Shown here one piece after another: positions 34,806 through 46,122 of a stretch of DNA of 64,000 bases. How positions within the stretch are numbered: position 1 is the stretch's first letter; every line of letters begins with the position of its first letter. The translations under genes and the position numbers were made by a program. The notes below the pieces were generated by a model. It made no database searches. It was not told where the DNA came from and was given only the letters and a program-made list of their open reading frames with translations. This DNA is from Calamus simplicifolius (taxonomy: Eukaryota; Streptophyta; Magnoliopsida; Arecales; Arecaceae), in assembly GCA_900491605.1 (NCBI GenBank), contig UESW01003833.1, forward strand, positions 1,955,504 to 2,019,503, read 5' to 3'.

Positions 34806-35335
34806 GCCTCGGCAAAACTGAGTGATATATTTCTGAATAATCTCTGAAGCCTCAACCAAACCGAGTAATATATTTGTGGATAATCTCTGAAGCCTCGGCC
34901 AAAACCGAGTGATATATTTCTGAATAATCTCCGAAGCCTCGGCCAAACCGAGTGATATATTTCTGAATAATCTCCGAAGCCTCGACAAAACCGAGTGATA
35001 TATTTCTAAATAATCTCTGAAGCCTCGACCAAACCGAGTGATATATTTTTGAATAATCTCCGAAGCCTCGACCGAACCGAGTGATATATTTCCAAACAAT
35101 CTTGGGAGCCTCGACCGAACCGAATGATATCTCTGAATAATCTCTGGAGCCTCAGTCGAACCGAGTGATATCTCTGAATAATCTCTAAAGCCTTGACTGA
35201 ACCGAGTAATATCTCTGAATAATCTCTGGAGCCTCGGCCGAACCGATTGATATCTCTGAATAATCTCTGAAGCCTCGACCGAACTAGGTGATATCTCTGA
35301 ATAATCTCTGAAGCCTTGGTTGAACCAGGCGATCT
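34806..35335 (+). repeat. Tandem array 2 in the Tat 3' region (41-45 bp units, about 12)
   Basis: Unit: GAAGCCTCGGCCAAACCGAG, then TGATATATTTCTGAATAATCTC. The later units shorten to TGATATCTCTGAATAATCTC. The GAAGCCTCGGCC part is shared with array 1, so array 2 probably grew from one end of array 1. Confidence 0.9.
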
Positions 35336-35918
35336 CTTAGACGCTCTAGTATGACTAAGACGTCCTGTTACACTTCGGTAGAGGTAAGTGACTCTTCTAC
35401 GATTCACTAGCAAAATTATGTGAGTTATTTCTTTTCATAGAAAAACCTACTCTGCCCCCTGAGTAGGATCATGTCTACCTCGCAAATTAACAGGGCTTCC
35501 CAGGCCTCTCTCTGACTTAAACAGAGATGAACATTGCTGAAATGCCCAACAAGAATGAAGTAGCAAAAGCACCGCTGGACTTATAAACTATGCTGCAATC
35601 CAGCAAGCATAACACAAGTAGAACAGCTTTCAACACAGCCACATTAAGAGAAGAAATAAGTATTCGAAGAAGAAAGGTTAAAAACTCTTTATTGATGAAA
35701 AATTACAACCTCCTGAGAGGCATTACAAGTGCATCATAGCACAGGAAATAAAGATAAATAAAATAAAAAGCTCGGCTAAACAGCTTTGGCCAATAACGAT
35801 GTTTCTGCATCCGACCAAAGAAATTAGAAAAACCAATCGGCTCCATTGAGCCACTGGTTAATGCCAAAGAGCAAAGTAGGCCATCCACGGATCCCTAGGA
35901 TGGATGCATTGAAGGATC
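35336..35918 (+). other. Tat 3' non-coding region between repeats and antisense ORF
   Basis: No sense coding frame is seen. It probably holds the 3' UTR of the antisense unit that ends near here. Confidence 0.45.
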
Positions 35919-36385
35919 CTAACCAGGCCAAAGACCTATGGATGCTGATGCCGAGGATGCCTCCTCTCCCAAGCGGGATGCTAGGCTGCTAGCCGCTGCC
36001 CAACGACATGGACAAGGTACCAGCAGACCAACACCACTCTCCTTCCCCCTCAGCTCAAGAAAAGACCTCTCAGGCTGATGAACTGAGAGATCCAAATTGA
36101 GGAAGGAGGTGAGTTCCATGTCAGCCATGGGGAATACGCATGCTTTGTGTTTCCTGTGGTCCCTATGGCAAGTGACAAAGGCCACACAGGAAGCGCATAC
36201 ATGCGCTCCCCCATATGACCTCTGTGTGCCTCCTCATGTGCTCTCCATATGACCTCCGAGATTCCTCCCTTGAGGACTACTTGCTCTTCAGCAGCTTCTC
36301 CATCACCCCAGCTATCTGGGATGAACCAACTTTCAAAAAGGAATCTCAATCTCTCCGCTCTTAGCCTCAATGAAACATGCACCAT
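35919..36385 (-). CDS. Antisense ORF of the Tat-type element (probably broken)
   Basis: On the strand opposite gag-pol, ATG 36385 opens a frame MVHVSLRLRAERLRFLFESW with DGEAAEEQVV and EVIWRAHEEAHRGHM, stopping at 36050. An overlapping frame continues to 35919 (ELTSFLNLDLSVHQPERSFL). A TATA box lies 70 bp upstream. Antisense ORFs after pol are known in Tat-lineage elements such as Grande. I do not know the protein's function. The amphipathic, Arg/Glu-rich start suggests a helical protein. A splice or frameshift may link the two frames. Confidence 0.5.
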
Positions 36386-36452
36386 GAAAGCCCCTACAAC
36401 TCACGGAAAGAGAAGGTCTTGGGAGATGGCCGAACACGGTCCGCTCTCCCCA

Positions 36453-36459
36453 TTTTATA
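36453..36459 (-). promoter_or_regulatory. TATA box for the antisense ORF
   Basis: CTATAAAATGGGG on the minus strand, about 70 bp upstream of the ATG at 36385, a normal plant core-promoter distance. Confidence 0.5.
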
Positions 36460-37276
36460 GACAAACAAGCCAGGAGCAAATATTAAAGCAGATAGCCCCA
36501 AAATTCAAAATGCCCTGGCCGTGCTGCCACGTGGTAGGTCAAGAGAAAAGGGTGCATTCTGAAGCACGTCGAATGCGCCTTCCAAACTGTGATGCAAGGC
36601 AAAAGATTTTCCTCTGATCTCGAATCAAGAGCCTTAAATGTAGAAAACCGACTGCAGGTCCTTGAGATATGGGTAAGCCTAGGAAATCCCCTTTTGAAAA
36701 CGATGCCATCCAATGACGATCGAGTGCTTATCGCATACATTAAAGAGACCCGTGTTGGAAAAGGCCAACGGGATAAATGCCTTAAGCAAAAATGAAGCGT
36801 CCTTCAGCAAATTACGAAGCCGTTTCATCTACTTCGGCAAGCAGCAAGCCAGCTACTTGCTTCGGATAGACCGAACTATCCGCCTAATCTCAGCCCCAGC
36901 CGAGGTATTTACATAGTTTTTGGTCATTTCGAGCCGAACCATTTTATGCCCTGGCAAACTGAGATAACCTGCGCACACCTAACCTCGGCCCCAACTGAGG
37001 CAAAGTCGGAGTTGCATTCCATGGCGAAGCTAAACAGTTTCATGCATCAGCATAACTAGTTAATCTGGCTTCGATTAAGCAGAATCTTCAATTTGGAATC
37101 CCTAAGGGCAATCCAACCTTAAAGCGCGATTCATTTACGATTCGTTTACTATCGAAGGAACTCCCAGCAAAAAGGTCGTTCAAAAAACAATGACCAAAGC
37201 AATAAGATAAAGCAGAAAGAGATTAAAGATTCATTCATTAAGTTTTGATCGAATTACAAGTTAAAAAATAAAAAAA
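36460..37276 (+). other. Tat 3' non-coding region upstream of the antisense promoter
   Basis: Contains no ORF I can support. CTCGGCCCCAACTGAGG-like phrases link it to the same element. It ends in an A-rich stretch at the chromovirus LTR. Confidence 0.5.
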
Positions 37277-38523
37277 TGGTGCGGGAACCAGGATCAAGCA
37301 GAGGATTCTTAACCCTCTATGGATATCTGATTAGTTATGATTCAAGTCTTGAGTTGGAAAATAAAGTTTAGTTTATTTTGAGTCCCGTCCAGTTCATTTT
37401 ATTCTAAATTGAGTCCTATCCAGTTCAGTTTATTTTAATGTGAGTCATGTAGTAAGTTCATCAGCTTACAAGAGGAGACATCAGTATTTGAGCAGAAGAC
37501 AAGGTCATCACAGTCAAACAGAGCAGCTGCTAAATTCAAGTTGGTGCCACACCTACTTCAAGCAGCCCATATGCCACCTAGCAGAGCAAGCAACCTTTCC
37601 TGGATGATCATTTTTCTCATCTAGATGCCACAGATCTCATGCCGAATCTAGCTGCCGCTGATTGCATCTAGAAGATCACCTTCCTCATCTGGATGCTGCA
37701 GATTTCATGCCAAATTAAGCTGCCGCTGATCGCATTTAAAAGATCACCTTCCTCATCTGGACATTGCAGATTTCATGCCAACTTTGATTATGGAGCCTTT
37801 TTCCATATCTGTATTTTCTTGGGCCCCAAGTCTCTTGCTCTATAAAAGAGACCCTATTGTATAAATGATGTATCTTTTATTATTAATCAATCAATCCAAG
37901 TTTTGAGTTATTGTGATTTTTGTTAATTGGTTCCCTGGTGCTCTTGTTTCCCTCCTCCTATGCGTGCCAACATCCCAAGTCTCCAGGAGAAACCCTGGCC
38001 GCCACCTTTGTCTTCCAATAGTGGACGCCCAAGAGCCCTTGGCCGGCCTTCCTTTTTCTCTACTCCTTCCTTGTCTCTTTGCCTCTATTCTAAATTTTCT
38101 CTATTATTCTTTAACCCTTGTATGGTGATTTTGCAGATCCCTCAGTAGCCACGAATCTAGGATTCAAGGTGATCGTCATCCTGGTCAGCAAAAACTTGGC
38201 CACAGATCCGTGGGCTCAAGGCTTGGTCATCTAGGGCGCATCCGCCAGGCAGAGCAACCCCTTCAACACTTTGATCTTTCCCCTCTTGCCAGGTACACCC
38301 ATCTAATCTACTAGTAACTTTATTGTAGGAGAGCAAGCCCTACCGGGGCTTCTTAGCCTCGCGGTCCTTCTTCCTTATTTTTTAGGAACTGTTTCACGTG
38401 CGGATTTACTGTGAATTTTTTGAATCCCTCTTAGGCTATTACTTTGGAATAATAATCAACTGCAATTATTAATCATTAAAAAAAAAAAAAAAAATTACTT
38501 GCATGCGAATCGGTCCTGCATCA
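37277..38523 (+). repeat. 5' LTR of the chromovirus-type element (1247 bp)
   Basis: Begins TGGTGCGGG and ends CCTGCATCA (7 of 9 bases inverted-complementary). TATA is at 37841-37847. U3 has about three tandem units of roughly 71 bp (37560-37790) with AGATCACCTTCCTCATCTGG and GCAGATTTCATGCC. A second copy of this LTR is the solo LTR at 40662-62064. Confidence 0.88.
37841..37847 (+). promoter_or_regulatory. TATA box, chromovirus-type LTR
   Basis: TATAAAA in context GCTCTATAAAAGAG. The solo LTR has the same at 41337-41343. Confidence 0.6.
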
Positions 38524-38526
38524 GTT

Positions 38527-38538
38527 TGGTATCAGAGC
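38527..38538 (+). other. Primer binding site of the chromovirus-type element
   Basis: TGGTATCAGAGC (initiator-Met tRNA) three bases after the LTR. Confidence 0.88.
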
Positions 38539-39305
38539 ATAGTTAGGGCTTAATTTTAATTCACGTTATTATCAGTATATCATCTGTTAATTGAATTGTT
38601 TCTACCTACATACACATCAAAAAATTATGAAATTTATTTTTCTAGATTCATTATAATTTAAAGTATTTTTTTATTATTTTTTGAGAATTTAATTTGATCT
38701 GTAAAAAAAATTAAAAAAAAATTCTGAGATTTATTACTATTTACATATTTCTGGATTAGGGTTTGTGTTTTACATGTCATTCATCTGCATTAAATTACTC
38801 TTAAGGGCTTTCATTGATGTCAGATAAGGGAGGGATTGAGACCCCTTCCTTGGCCCAAAACAACCACCCATGCATTCCGATCCCAAGCCTCTAATCTAAA
38901 ACTGAGTAGCAACTTAATTGACATTTGCCCTAGAGGGCTAGGGACACCAACAGTCGGTTTAGTGTACTGAGGAGACTAGTACAAATCAATCTGGCGTGTG
39001 CTCTGAAATTGGTGTCTAGAAGGGAGGTCAAATGTCAAACGACTTAAGCGGAGTGTTGGGGTTATTCTAATTAGGCACCTGCAATTTGCGGATGAGCCTC
39101 CCCCCCTTCCACCTGTCCCAACTGGCCAATTGAAGAGTTACTGTTAGATTGGCTTGCATTAAGCCAAATCCTTTACTCTGGATGACTAGGTCTAGCATAC
39201 CGTAGTCCGAGTCAGTCTGAGTCTTGTATGCTTGATTGTGCTTGCATGTGCACTAGATCAGGAGCATCTTTTCGCCCGTCACCACCTCCATTACAGGCTG
39301 AACCC
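38539..39305 (+). other. Leader of the chromovirus-type element
   Basis: Untranslated leader between primer site and gag ATG. No feature is seen beyond a few A- and T-rich runs. Confidence 0.6.
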
Positions 39306-40661
39306 ATGGCTAATCAAAGCATTGATGATCACTTAAGGATCATCACTGAACAACTAGCCCGAATGAACCAAGACATCAAGCAATCTGAGGCTAGATTAGG
39401 GTCCAGGTTCGATCAAGTCGAAACTAGGTTGGGCATCCTAGAAGAAGCCCGTGAGCCCCACACTGAGTCTGATCATGAGACCCCACCTCATCCTAGGAGA
39501 GCCCAACAGCCTGACCTCTACATAAGGCCAAACCCTAGGAGACCACTTCGACCTGATCCAGTCCTAGATGTCCTCCCTAGGAGACCCAATCATGAGGCAG
39601 TAGACCAAGAAGAAAGAGCCCTTAGAAGTGTCAGACTTGAAGCACCTACTTTCGATGGCTCTATGGACCCTAAGGACTACCTAGATTGGAGGAAGGGATG
39701 GACCAGTACTTTGACTGGTACAACATGTCTGAAGAGCATAAGTTTAAGTTTGCCAAGCTCAAGTTAGTACGACAGGCTAGGTTATACTGGGCCACTTTAG
39801 AGCGAAGGCAATTATTAGAGGGAAGAGACCCCATAGTCACCTGGCATGCCATGAAGGCTAGACTTAGGTCCAATTATGTCCCCACATCGTATGAACAGAG
39901 CCTATTGGACCAGTGGCAGGGATTAATTCAGGGTAGTAAAACTGTGAATGAATACATTGCTACATTCCAAGAGTATACCATGAGGTGTAATATCGTTCAG
40001 TCTGAGGAAGTCACCCTATCCAAGTTTAGGTATGGCCTGAGAGCAGATATTCAAAGAGAACTCTACCTAAGAAGGGTACACGATTTAGAAGAAGCTTACC
40101 AAGTTGCTAGGGATTATGAACGTTTTCAGAGAGGGCCACCCTATCGTAGATCAGAGGCTACCAAGAGCCCTAGCCCATATCCAGGATCTAGCCAGGCCTA
40201 TCCTAGTCATCCCAGACCTACCCAGTACTCAGACCCCGCCAGACTTTTCTGAGTCGACCCAACACTAGCCGACCCAGTACAAGCCGAACTGAGTTGAGTC
40301 GACCCCAGAATAGTACCCCTATACCCAGAGAGAGGATAAGGGCAAATCTGTAGAGGTCCAAAGAAATTCCAACCCCCAGATCAAATGCTTTAGATGCAAC
40401 AAACCAGGGACATATGATCAGCCAGTGCCCAGTCAGATCCCTTCATATAGATGAGTTACCTGAGACTGAATCCGAGTCCCTAGTTGAGCCTGAGGGAGAG
40501 GTCTATGAGGCTGATACCCATCTGATAGATGAGTACGATGGAGAGGAGGAAACATTTGAGTCTGAAGACCTACTAGGAGTGGTTAGATGTATCTTGACCC
40601 AGACTCAAACTAAGGACCAGGAAGATTGGCGTAGGACTAACATCCTACAGACTTTTGTTAT
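39306..40661 (+). pseudogene. Chromovirus-type gag, decayed
   Basis: Starts ATG 39306 (MANQSIDDHL). The N-terminal part has a coiled-coil-like LARMNQDIKQSEARLGSRF, then the gag core: APTFDGSMDPKDYLDW, a frameshift near 39690, then MDQYFDWYNMSEEHKFKFAK and YEQSLLDQWQGLIQ. The zinc knuckle starts CFRCNKPG near 40390 but is broken by indels before SQCPVRS. The frame ends at the solo LTR insertion, inside the gag-protease junction (ILQTFV), and its continuation is KIGDKVLKI at 62066. Confidence 0.82.
40657..40661. other. Target duplication GTTAT (originally GTTAA) left of the solo LTR
   Basis: Right copy is GTTAA at 62065-62069, one mismatch. Joining 40656 to 62065 restores an uninterrupted frame across the site. 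Confidence 0.8.
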
Positions 40662-40989
40662 TGGTGCGGGCATCAGGATCAAGCAGCTAGGATCAAGCAG
40701 AGGATTCTTAACCCTCTATGGATATCTGATTAGTTATGATTCAAGTCTTGAGTTAGAAAATAAAGTTTAGTTTATTTTGAGTCCCGTCCAGTTCATTTTA
40801 TTCTAAATTGAGTCCTATCCAGTTCAGTTTATTTTAATGTGAGTCCTGTAGTAAGTTCATCAGCTTACAAGAGGAGACATAAGTATTGGAGCAGAAGACA
40901 AGGCCATCACAGTCAGACAGAGGAGATGCTAAATTCAAGTTGGTGCCACACCTACTTCAAGCAACCCACATGCCACCTAGCAGAGCAAG

Positions 40990-41270
40990 CAACCTTCCCA
41001 ATCTGGATGATCATTTTTCTTATCTGGACGCCACATATTTCATGCCGAATCTAGCTGCTGCTGATTGCATCTAGAAGATCACCTTCCTTATCTGAAGGCT
41101 ACAGATTTCATGCCAAATTAAGCTGTCGCTGATTGCATCTCAATCATATCTAGAAGATCACCTGCCTCATCTAAACGCCACAGATTTCATGCTGAATTCA
41201 GCTACTGCTGATTGCATCCAGAAGATCACCTTCCTTATCTGGACGCTGCAGATTTCATGCCAAATTTGAT
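40990..41270 (+). repeat. U3 tandem repeat of the solo LTR (about four 71 bp units)
   Basis: Imperfect units with GCAGATTTCATGCC, AGCTGCTGCTGATTGCATC and AGAAGATCACCTTCC. The 5' LTR has about three such units. Confidence 0.75.
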
Positions 41271-41348
41271 TAGGGTGCCTTTTTTTCTTTTCTCTCTTTC
41301 CATATCTATATTTTGTTGGCCCTAAGTCTCTTGCTCTATAAAAGAGAC

Positions 41349-41353
41349 CCTCT
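41349..41353. other. Target site duplication CCTCT, left of Copia-3
   Basis: Exact match to CCTCT at 61399-61403. Confidence 0.9.
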
Positions 41354-42674
41354 TGTTGGGAATTATATCCTAAAGCCAATCATTTAATGATTGTGCTAAT
41401 GTAAATTGTATATAAATTGATATATTAATAAAAGTTATTTGGCAGTTTATTCATTACAATAACATCTTCTTAAAACTTCTAATGGTAATGAAGCCCTCAG
41501 GATCTTCCTTCACGATAAAGGAGGATTTATCTTTGAAGGTCCTTAAAAGAGTTCGCGATCAAATGATATACTATAACAGGGCCTTAGTACTATCAATTAT
41601 AGGACGTTGTATATCATATTTGTTGGTTGTCCTCTTAACCAAGGAGTGTAGAGACACTGGTATGACATACAAGTAAAAGTGTAGGAATACATTTCACCGA
41701 ACATGACTCATTTTCGGATACTCTACTGTCAAGAGTTAATCCGAGAAGATATAGGTATAAGTATCCTTCAGACCTGAAGATCACAACCAGTGGCTTACAA
41801 GCAACTCATTGTACTTAGGTGCTGGACCACCTGGATTTTTAATCCAGCTACGAAAGGTTACTGGGTGCAGTCAAGTACTTGTGGTAGTCAGTTGTGGATC
41901 AAGATGGAATTTGACCTATCCCGTTAAAAGGAGAAATGCTTGTGTTTCAATTTAGCAAGACCTTGGCCAAGGCACTTCATGTGAAAGTCACATGATCACT
42001 AAAATTGAAATCACTTTATGGATTTGTTGTTTAGAGTTGACAGGCTCTTAAACCATCCTTAGCATTTGTGGTCAAGATGATGGATTATACGGTAACTGTT
42101 TCTTAGGGTTCTTGGAGTTTGCTCGGCAACTCTTCGACCTATCCGGACATCGGGTTCCATTGCTAGATGGGCACATCGATTAGTATAGAAAGTTGTTTCT
42201 ATGCTACCGGCTTAGGTTTGAACCTAGGGAGTCACACGCATAGAAGTTTCCTAGGATAATCTATTTGCTGATCAACGATTGAGAATCGTATATGATTTAA
42301 TTAATCAATTTGATTGATTGAATTATCTCAATTGGGTTAAGTACAAGTGAATAAGATTCAATTTGATTTAAGTCTATTAGAAGGACTAGTCAATTTCAAA
42401 TATTGATTTGAAATTAGACTTGATTTGGATTTAAATAGATTTAGGACTAGTCAAATTTGATTTGGGCTAGGACCATGATCTATGTGGGTTCAGTCCAATA
42501 AATTCAAATCAGATTAAATCATCACCTGAACTCAAACCTCTCGCATAAGAATCTCACATGATCAGATGGCTGAAATCTCATCTCATGAGAGATTAAATTC
42601 TCATATAGAATTTAATGCCTGACATTAATCTTCTCCCGTTGGAATTCTAAGTGTTAGAATTCATGTACCTCTTT

Positions 42675-42866
42675 GAATTAGCCAAACACTATGACTCTTT
42701 GATTTTCACCGAACGTCGGAATTAGCCAAACATTGCGACTCTTTGATTTTCACCGAATGTCGGAATTAACCAAATGCCGTGTTTCTTTGGTTTTCACCGA
42801 ACGTCGGAATTAACCAAACGCCGTGCCTCTTTGGTTCGGCATCTCTTTGCTTTTTACCGAACGGCG
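42675..42866 (+). repeat. U3 tandem repeat of Copia-3 5' LTR (four 44 bp units)
   Basis: Unit starts at 42675, 42719, 42763 and 42807: GAATTAGCCAAAC, CTCTTTG, TTTTCACCGAACGTCG. The last unit is longer. The array ends about 45 bp before the TATA box. The 3' LTR has the same at 60628-60819. Confidence 0.85.
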
Positions 42867-42909
42867 GAATTCTAAATGTTAGAATTCAATGGGCTGGCTA
42901 AAATGAGAC

Positions 42910-42917
42910 TATAAATA
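42910..42917 (+). promoter_or_regulatory. TATA box, Copia-3 5' LTR
   Basis: TATAAATA in context GAGACTATAAATA, just after the 44 bp repeats. The 3' LTR counterpart is at 60863-60870. Confidence 0.6.
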
Positions 42918-43288
42918 TAGGACATCCCTCACCAGATTACACATAATAAGAACACACGATATGTCGTGGATTGAAATTCTAAAAGGTTAGAATAGAAAAT
43001 CCTGGTGATTCTGGTGTTAGTGGAAGCGTGGTGAATCTTGGAGGAAGATTCAAGTGGGAGGATTCAAGATCAGCAAAGTTATTTTTCCGCGAGCTAGCAC
43101 TCCCAAAAATCCGATCATTCGGGGCTTCGCGTGGACGATACTAGAGGCCGGGCGATTGAACGACTGCAGAGCATAAAAGGATTTACTAACTGTCCTTAAG
43201 GTAAGTGATATGATCCCTAGATCTTAAGGCATGATTTAAGGCAAGAAGTACGACTTCTTACCTTGAGGATCAAGATATGATCTTGATG

Positions 43289-43290
<2 letters not shown>

Positions 43291-43332
<42 letters not shown>
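43291..43332. repeat. (TA)n microsatellite inside Copia-3 5' LTR
   Basis: About 20 TA units. The equivalent place in the 3' LTR has only a short TTTATTTATATG sequence. Confidence 0.9.
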
Positions 43333-43335
<3 letters not shown>

Positions 43336-43433
43336 TCAAGCGATCCTATATAGATTAATATGTAATCTTTTAGTTTCCGCATTGATAATAGTTATCAAAT
43401 TTTAAAATATGCGAGTTTATTTCTCCCTACAAA

Positions 43434-43445
43434 TGATATCAGAGC
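43434..43445 (+). other. Primer binding site of Copia-3
   Basis: TGATATCAGAGC, a one-base variant of the initiator-Met tRNA site, two bases after the LTR. Confidence 0.75.
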
Positions 43446-44069
43446 CATGGTTTCGTCATTGATCTAATTTATTACATGTAAGATTAATGCTCTCATTAAT
43501 TGTGTAATCAAAGCTAAAATGGATCACAGGTCTATTCGGTCATGGATGGATTAAAAATCCAAATTACCCATTCAACGAGATATTATGTGACATATTGTCG
43601 TGACGTTATGGTTCTTGATGTTTAGTCAAAAGATAATTTAAATTGATCTTTGGCTTCAAAACACATATTACACACACTCTCAAAATATGTTTTATATTTT
43701 ACATATTGATGTTGTATAAAAGCATTATATTTGCATGTTTAGTATAAAAACATAGAAATAAGATATGATGGCTTGTAATCTATGTTATAAAACATACAAA
43801 TATTTATGAGAGTTTTATTTGCATGTCAAATATTAATTCATAATCTTTTTAGATATGATCTAAATATAGAAATTATGAGTAGTAACATAATGCAAGTGAT
43901 GCCTAATTGAAATACATGACATGTAAACATGAAATATATTTAATCTTTTGGGTTAGCTAAATCGGGTCCATAAAGGGTTAGACCCTAAGGTTTAAATTAA
44001 CTGAACTAAAAGAGTATTTGATCAAATCTAAATTAATTAGATTAGGTTAATAATGCTCTAAATCAAATA
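43446..44069 (+). other. Copia-3 leader, part left of Copia-2
   Basis: AT-rich untranslated leader, no ORF. It resumes at 54313 after the nested element. Confidence 0.65.
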
Positions 44070-44800
44070 TGTTGCCCAGATGTAGTAACCCAAGAGGGGG
44101 GTGAATTGGGTTATTTAAAAAATTTAGCTAAGCAGATATATGTGCTTTCAATCCTAATTTTGATTTGCAGCGGTGAAGTGGAACGCACAGAATAATATCA
44201 ACAGAAAAGCAAGCAATCATAAACACACAGAAGTTTATAGTGGTTCGGTGCCAAACTCAGCACCTACATCCACTCCCCAAAACCTTTGGGAATTTCACTA
44301 ATCGTATCACAACGATTACAACCTCTAGCCGAACCAGGCTAGCCCTCTTGTTTATATGGCACAAGGCAGCCAAAAAACCCCTAGCCAAACCAGGCTAGTC
44401 CTCTTGTTTTACAGCACAAGAAAGCCAAAAACCCCTAGCCAAACCTAGGCTAGTCCTCTTGTTTAAATGGCACAAGGAGGCTAATAACAAACCAGGGTTC
44501 ACTAACCCTTTTACAAGATAATCAGAGTATGTAAAGGAGAAGCTCCTACAAAGAGCAAATATTCAGAATATACTTTACAACTTTTTGAAGCAATAAACTC
44601 AGCAATAAATGAACTAGGTTGAAGCAGCTGAAGTCTTGAATGCTTGAAAAGCTTCAATGATTCGGACGACCTTTCGGAGCAAGGAATGAACTTGAATGCA
44701 CAGAAACCACTCAACAAATATTCAATGAAGGCTCTTTTCTTGGATTTTTCTCTCTTTAAATTTTTTTTTCAAAAATCGTCCAGGTGTGCTTCTAATCCCA

Positions 44801-44810
44801 GCTATTTATA
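44801..44810 (-). promoter_or_regulatory. TATA box, Copia-2 3' LTR
   Basis: TATAAATAGC on the minus strand, downstream of the AGCTAGCT region. The 5' LTR counterpart is at 52914-52923. Confidence 0.6.
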
Positions 44811-45039
44811 ACCATCTAACAAGAAAATATCCGTTAGATACATAAGAAATAAATGAAAATAATAATGGGAAGAAAATATAACCCTTAAACATGTTTTCCT
44901 TAAGCATTGAATGCAGATCTCCATTTGAGGAAGGATAAGCACTGCAAAAATTCAAAATTTCAAAAGTTAAATATAGCTTGAAATAGCAATAGAGAGAAAG
45001 TAAGAGAGAAAGAACACTCTTAAGAGCTCAGGCGGCGGT

Positions 45040-45960
45040 TGACTGAAAAATAAATCCAAGTAGCTGAGGATATGAATGCCATCGTCCAAGAGTTAAGCAA
45101 GGGACCTCAGCTAGCTAATCAGTTAGCTAACCAGAGAGACCAAAGACAAATAAGACGTTCACAGGTATCTCTTCAGTCAGCTAGAAGGTTGCTAGTTAGC
45201 TCTCCAGCTAACTCACAACAAAAAGCAACGGCCAGCAGGGTAAAAAGCTGAATACTTAGTTAACTAGGAAGCTAACTAAGCAATGGTCAGTTAGCTCTTT
45301 AGTTAACTATTAGGAAAAAGCAACGGCAGAGGAAAAGTTTCATGCATCCATAGTTAGCTCTCCAGCTAACTGAATTTGAATCCCTCTCGGCTGCAGGAGA
45401 AAAGTAAAACAGTTAGTTAGCTGAATAGTTAACTGAATGAAACGTCAGCTAGCTAAAAGGTTTCTCAGCTAGCTCCATAGATAGCTAAATAGTTAACTAA
45501 GTAAACGCCAGCTAGCTAAAAGGAGTTGCAGTTAGCTAACAAGACAACCAGCCAGCTAGCTAAAATTTGAGGGAGTTCGGCCAAAGCACTGTGACGAGCG
45601 AATTAGTTAGCTGAAGAAATTCCAGCTAGCTAACAACCTAGCTCACCAGCTAGCTAAAAGAAAATGACGTTCGGCCAGGCACCTGAGACAAGTTTCTTAG
45701 TTAGCTGAAAGAGCTCCAGCTAGCTAACAAACTAACTCACCAGCTAGCTAAAAAAGGAGGACGTTCGGCCAGGCACCTGAGACAAGTTTCTTAGTTAGCT
45801 GAAAGAGCTCCAGCTAGCTAACAAACTAACTCACTAGCTAGCTAAAAAAGGAGGACGTTCGGTCCAAACACTGTGAAATTTTCCCAGCTAGCTGAAAGTC
45901 ATGCCAGTTAGCTAAATGGAATAACAAGCTAGCTAACCAGTTAACTCCCAGGCTAATAAT
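45040..45960 (-). repeat. AGCTAGCT-rich U3 of Copia-2 3' LTR with 94 bp tandem units
   Basis: The palindrome AGCTAGCT or close variants (GTTAGCTAAC, AGTTAACT) recurs every 20-50 bp, at least a dozen times. Between about 45650 and 45860 whole 94 bp units (ACCAGCTAGCTAAA, GACGTTCGGCCAGGCACCTG, TTAGTTAGCTGAAAGAGCTC) repeat in tandem. Confidence 0.85.
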
Positions 45961-46107
45961 TATATTCAAAGCAAATTAAATGAAGTACTTTCTTACCAGT
46001 CAATTTTGCATGAAGATATTTACTTGCAAGGCGACCGAACTTCCATGTATTAATCTTAGAATTGCTTAATTTGTTTTGTGATCATCAAAATCAATCTGGG
46101 GTCAACA

Positions 46108-46122
46108 ATCTCCCCCTTTTTT
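46108..46122 (-). other. Polypurine tract of Copia-2
   Basis: AAAAAAGGGGGAGAT on the minus strand abuts the 3' LTR. Confidence 0.8.

Larger units (their letters stand above)
27064..37276 (+). mobile_element. Tat-type Gypsy element (left part; interrupted at 37277)
   Basis: 5' LTR, primer site, gag-pol with RNase H, a second RNase H and integrase (Gypsy order), a long 3' non-coding region with two tandem arrays, and an antisense ORF. The second RNase H and the repeat-rich 3' region with a reverse ORF are known marks of the Tat lineage (for example Grande and Ogre relatives). No copy of the LTR is found before 37277, where another Gypsy element begins, so the rest should lie right of the window. 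The 5' border is approximate. Confidence 0.8.
37277..40661 (+). mobile_element. Chromovirus-type Gypsy element, 5' part
   Basis: 5' LTR, primer site, leader and gag of a Gypsy element whose protease-RT-RNase H resumes at 62065 and runs off the window. Gag and RT wording resembles chromoviruses, perhaps the Reina group, but the integrase and chromodomain are outside the window. It probably inserted into the 3' region of the Tat-type element. The left flank is A-rich and its target duplication cannot be checked. Confidence 0.8.
41354..43431 (+). repeat. Copia-3 5' LTR (2078 bp)
   Basis: TGTTGGGA to TCCCTACA, near-perfect inverted ends. Matches 59307-61398 closely. U3 has four 44 bp tandem units (42675-42866), TATA is at 42910-42917, and a (TA)n expansion at 43291-43332 is absent from the 3' LTR. 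Confidence 0.92.
44070..46107 (-). repeat. Copia-2 3' LTR (2038 bp)
   Basis: In element orientation: U3 with AGCTAGCT repeats (about 45040-45960), TATA at 44810-44801 (TATAAATAGC), R-U5. It matches 52182-54312 but is 93 bp shorter, about one unit of the 94 bp repeat. Confidence 0.92.

Noticed and set aside
33575..35335. Regularly spaced repeats resembling a CRISPR array
   Set aside because: Units are head-to-tail with no unique spacers, in a plant Gypsy 3' region; this is ordinary tandem-repeat DNA.
37913..38148. Pair of 71-73 codon frames, found again at 61459-61694
   Set aside because: They are in the R-U5 part of the chromovirus-family LTR in both copies and carry no recognisable protein signal.
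40662..41353. LTR taken as the 3' LTR of the chromovirus-type element
   Set aside because: Protease, RT and RNase H of the element resume after 62064 in the frame left at 40656, so this LTR is an insertion, not the end of the element.
44511..44717. Short frame repeated at 52623-52892
   Set aside because: Both lie at the same place in the two LTRs of Copia-2 and have no domain; chance frames in LTR sequence.
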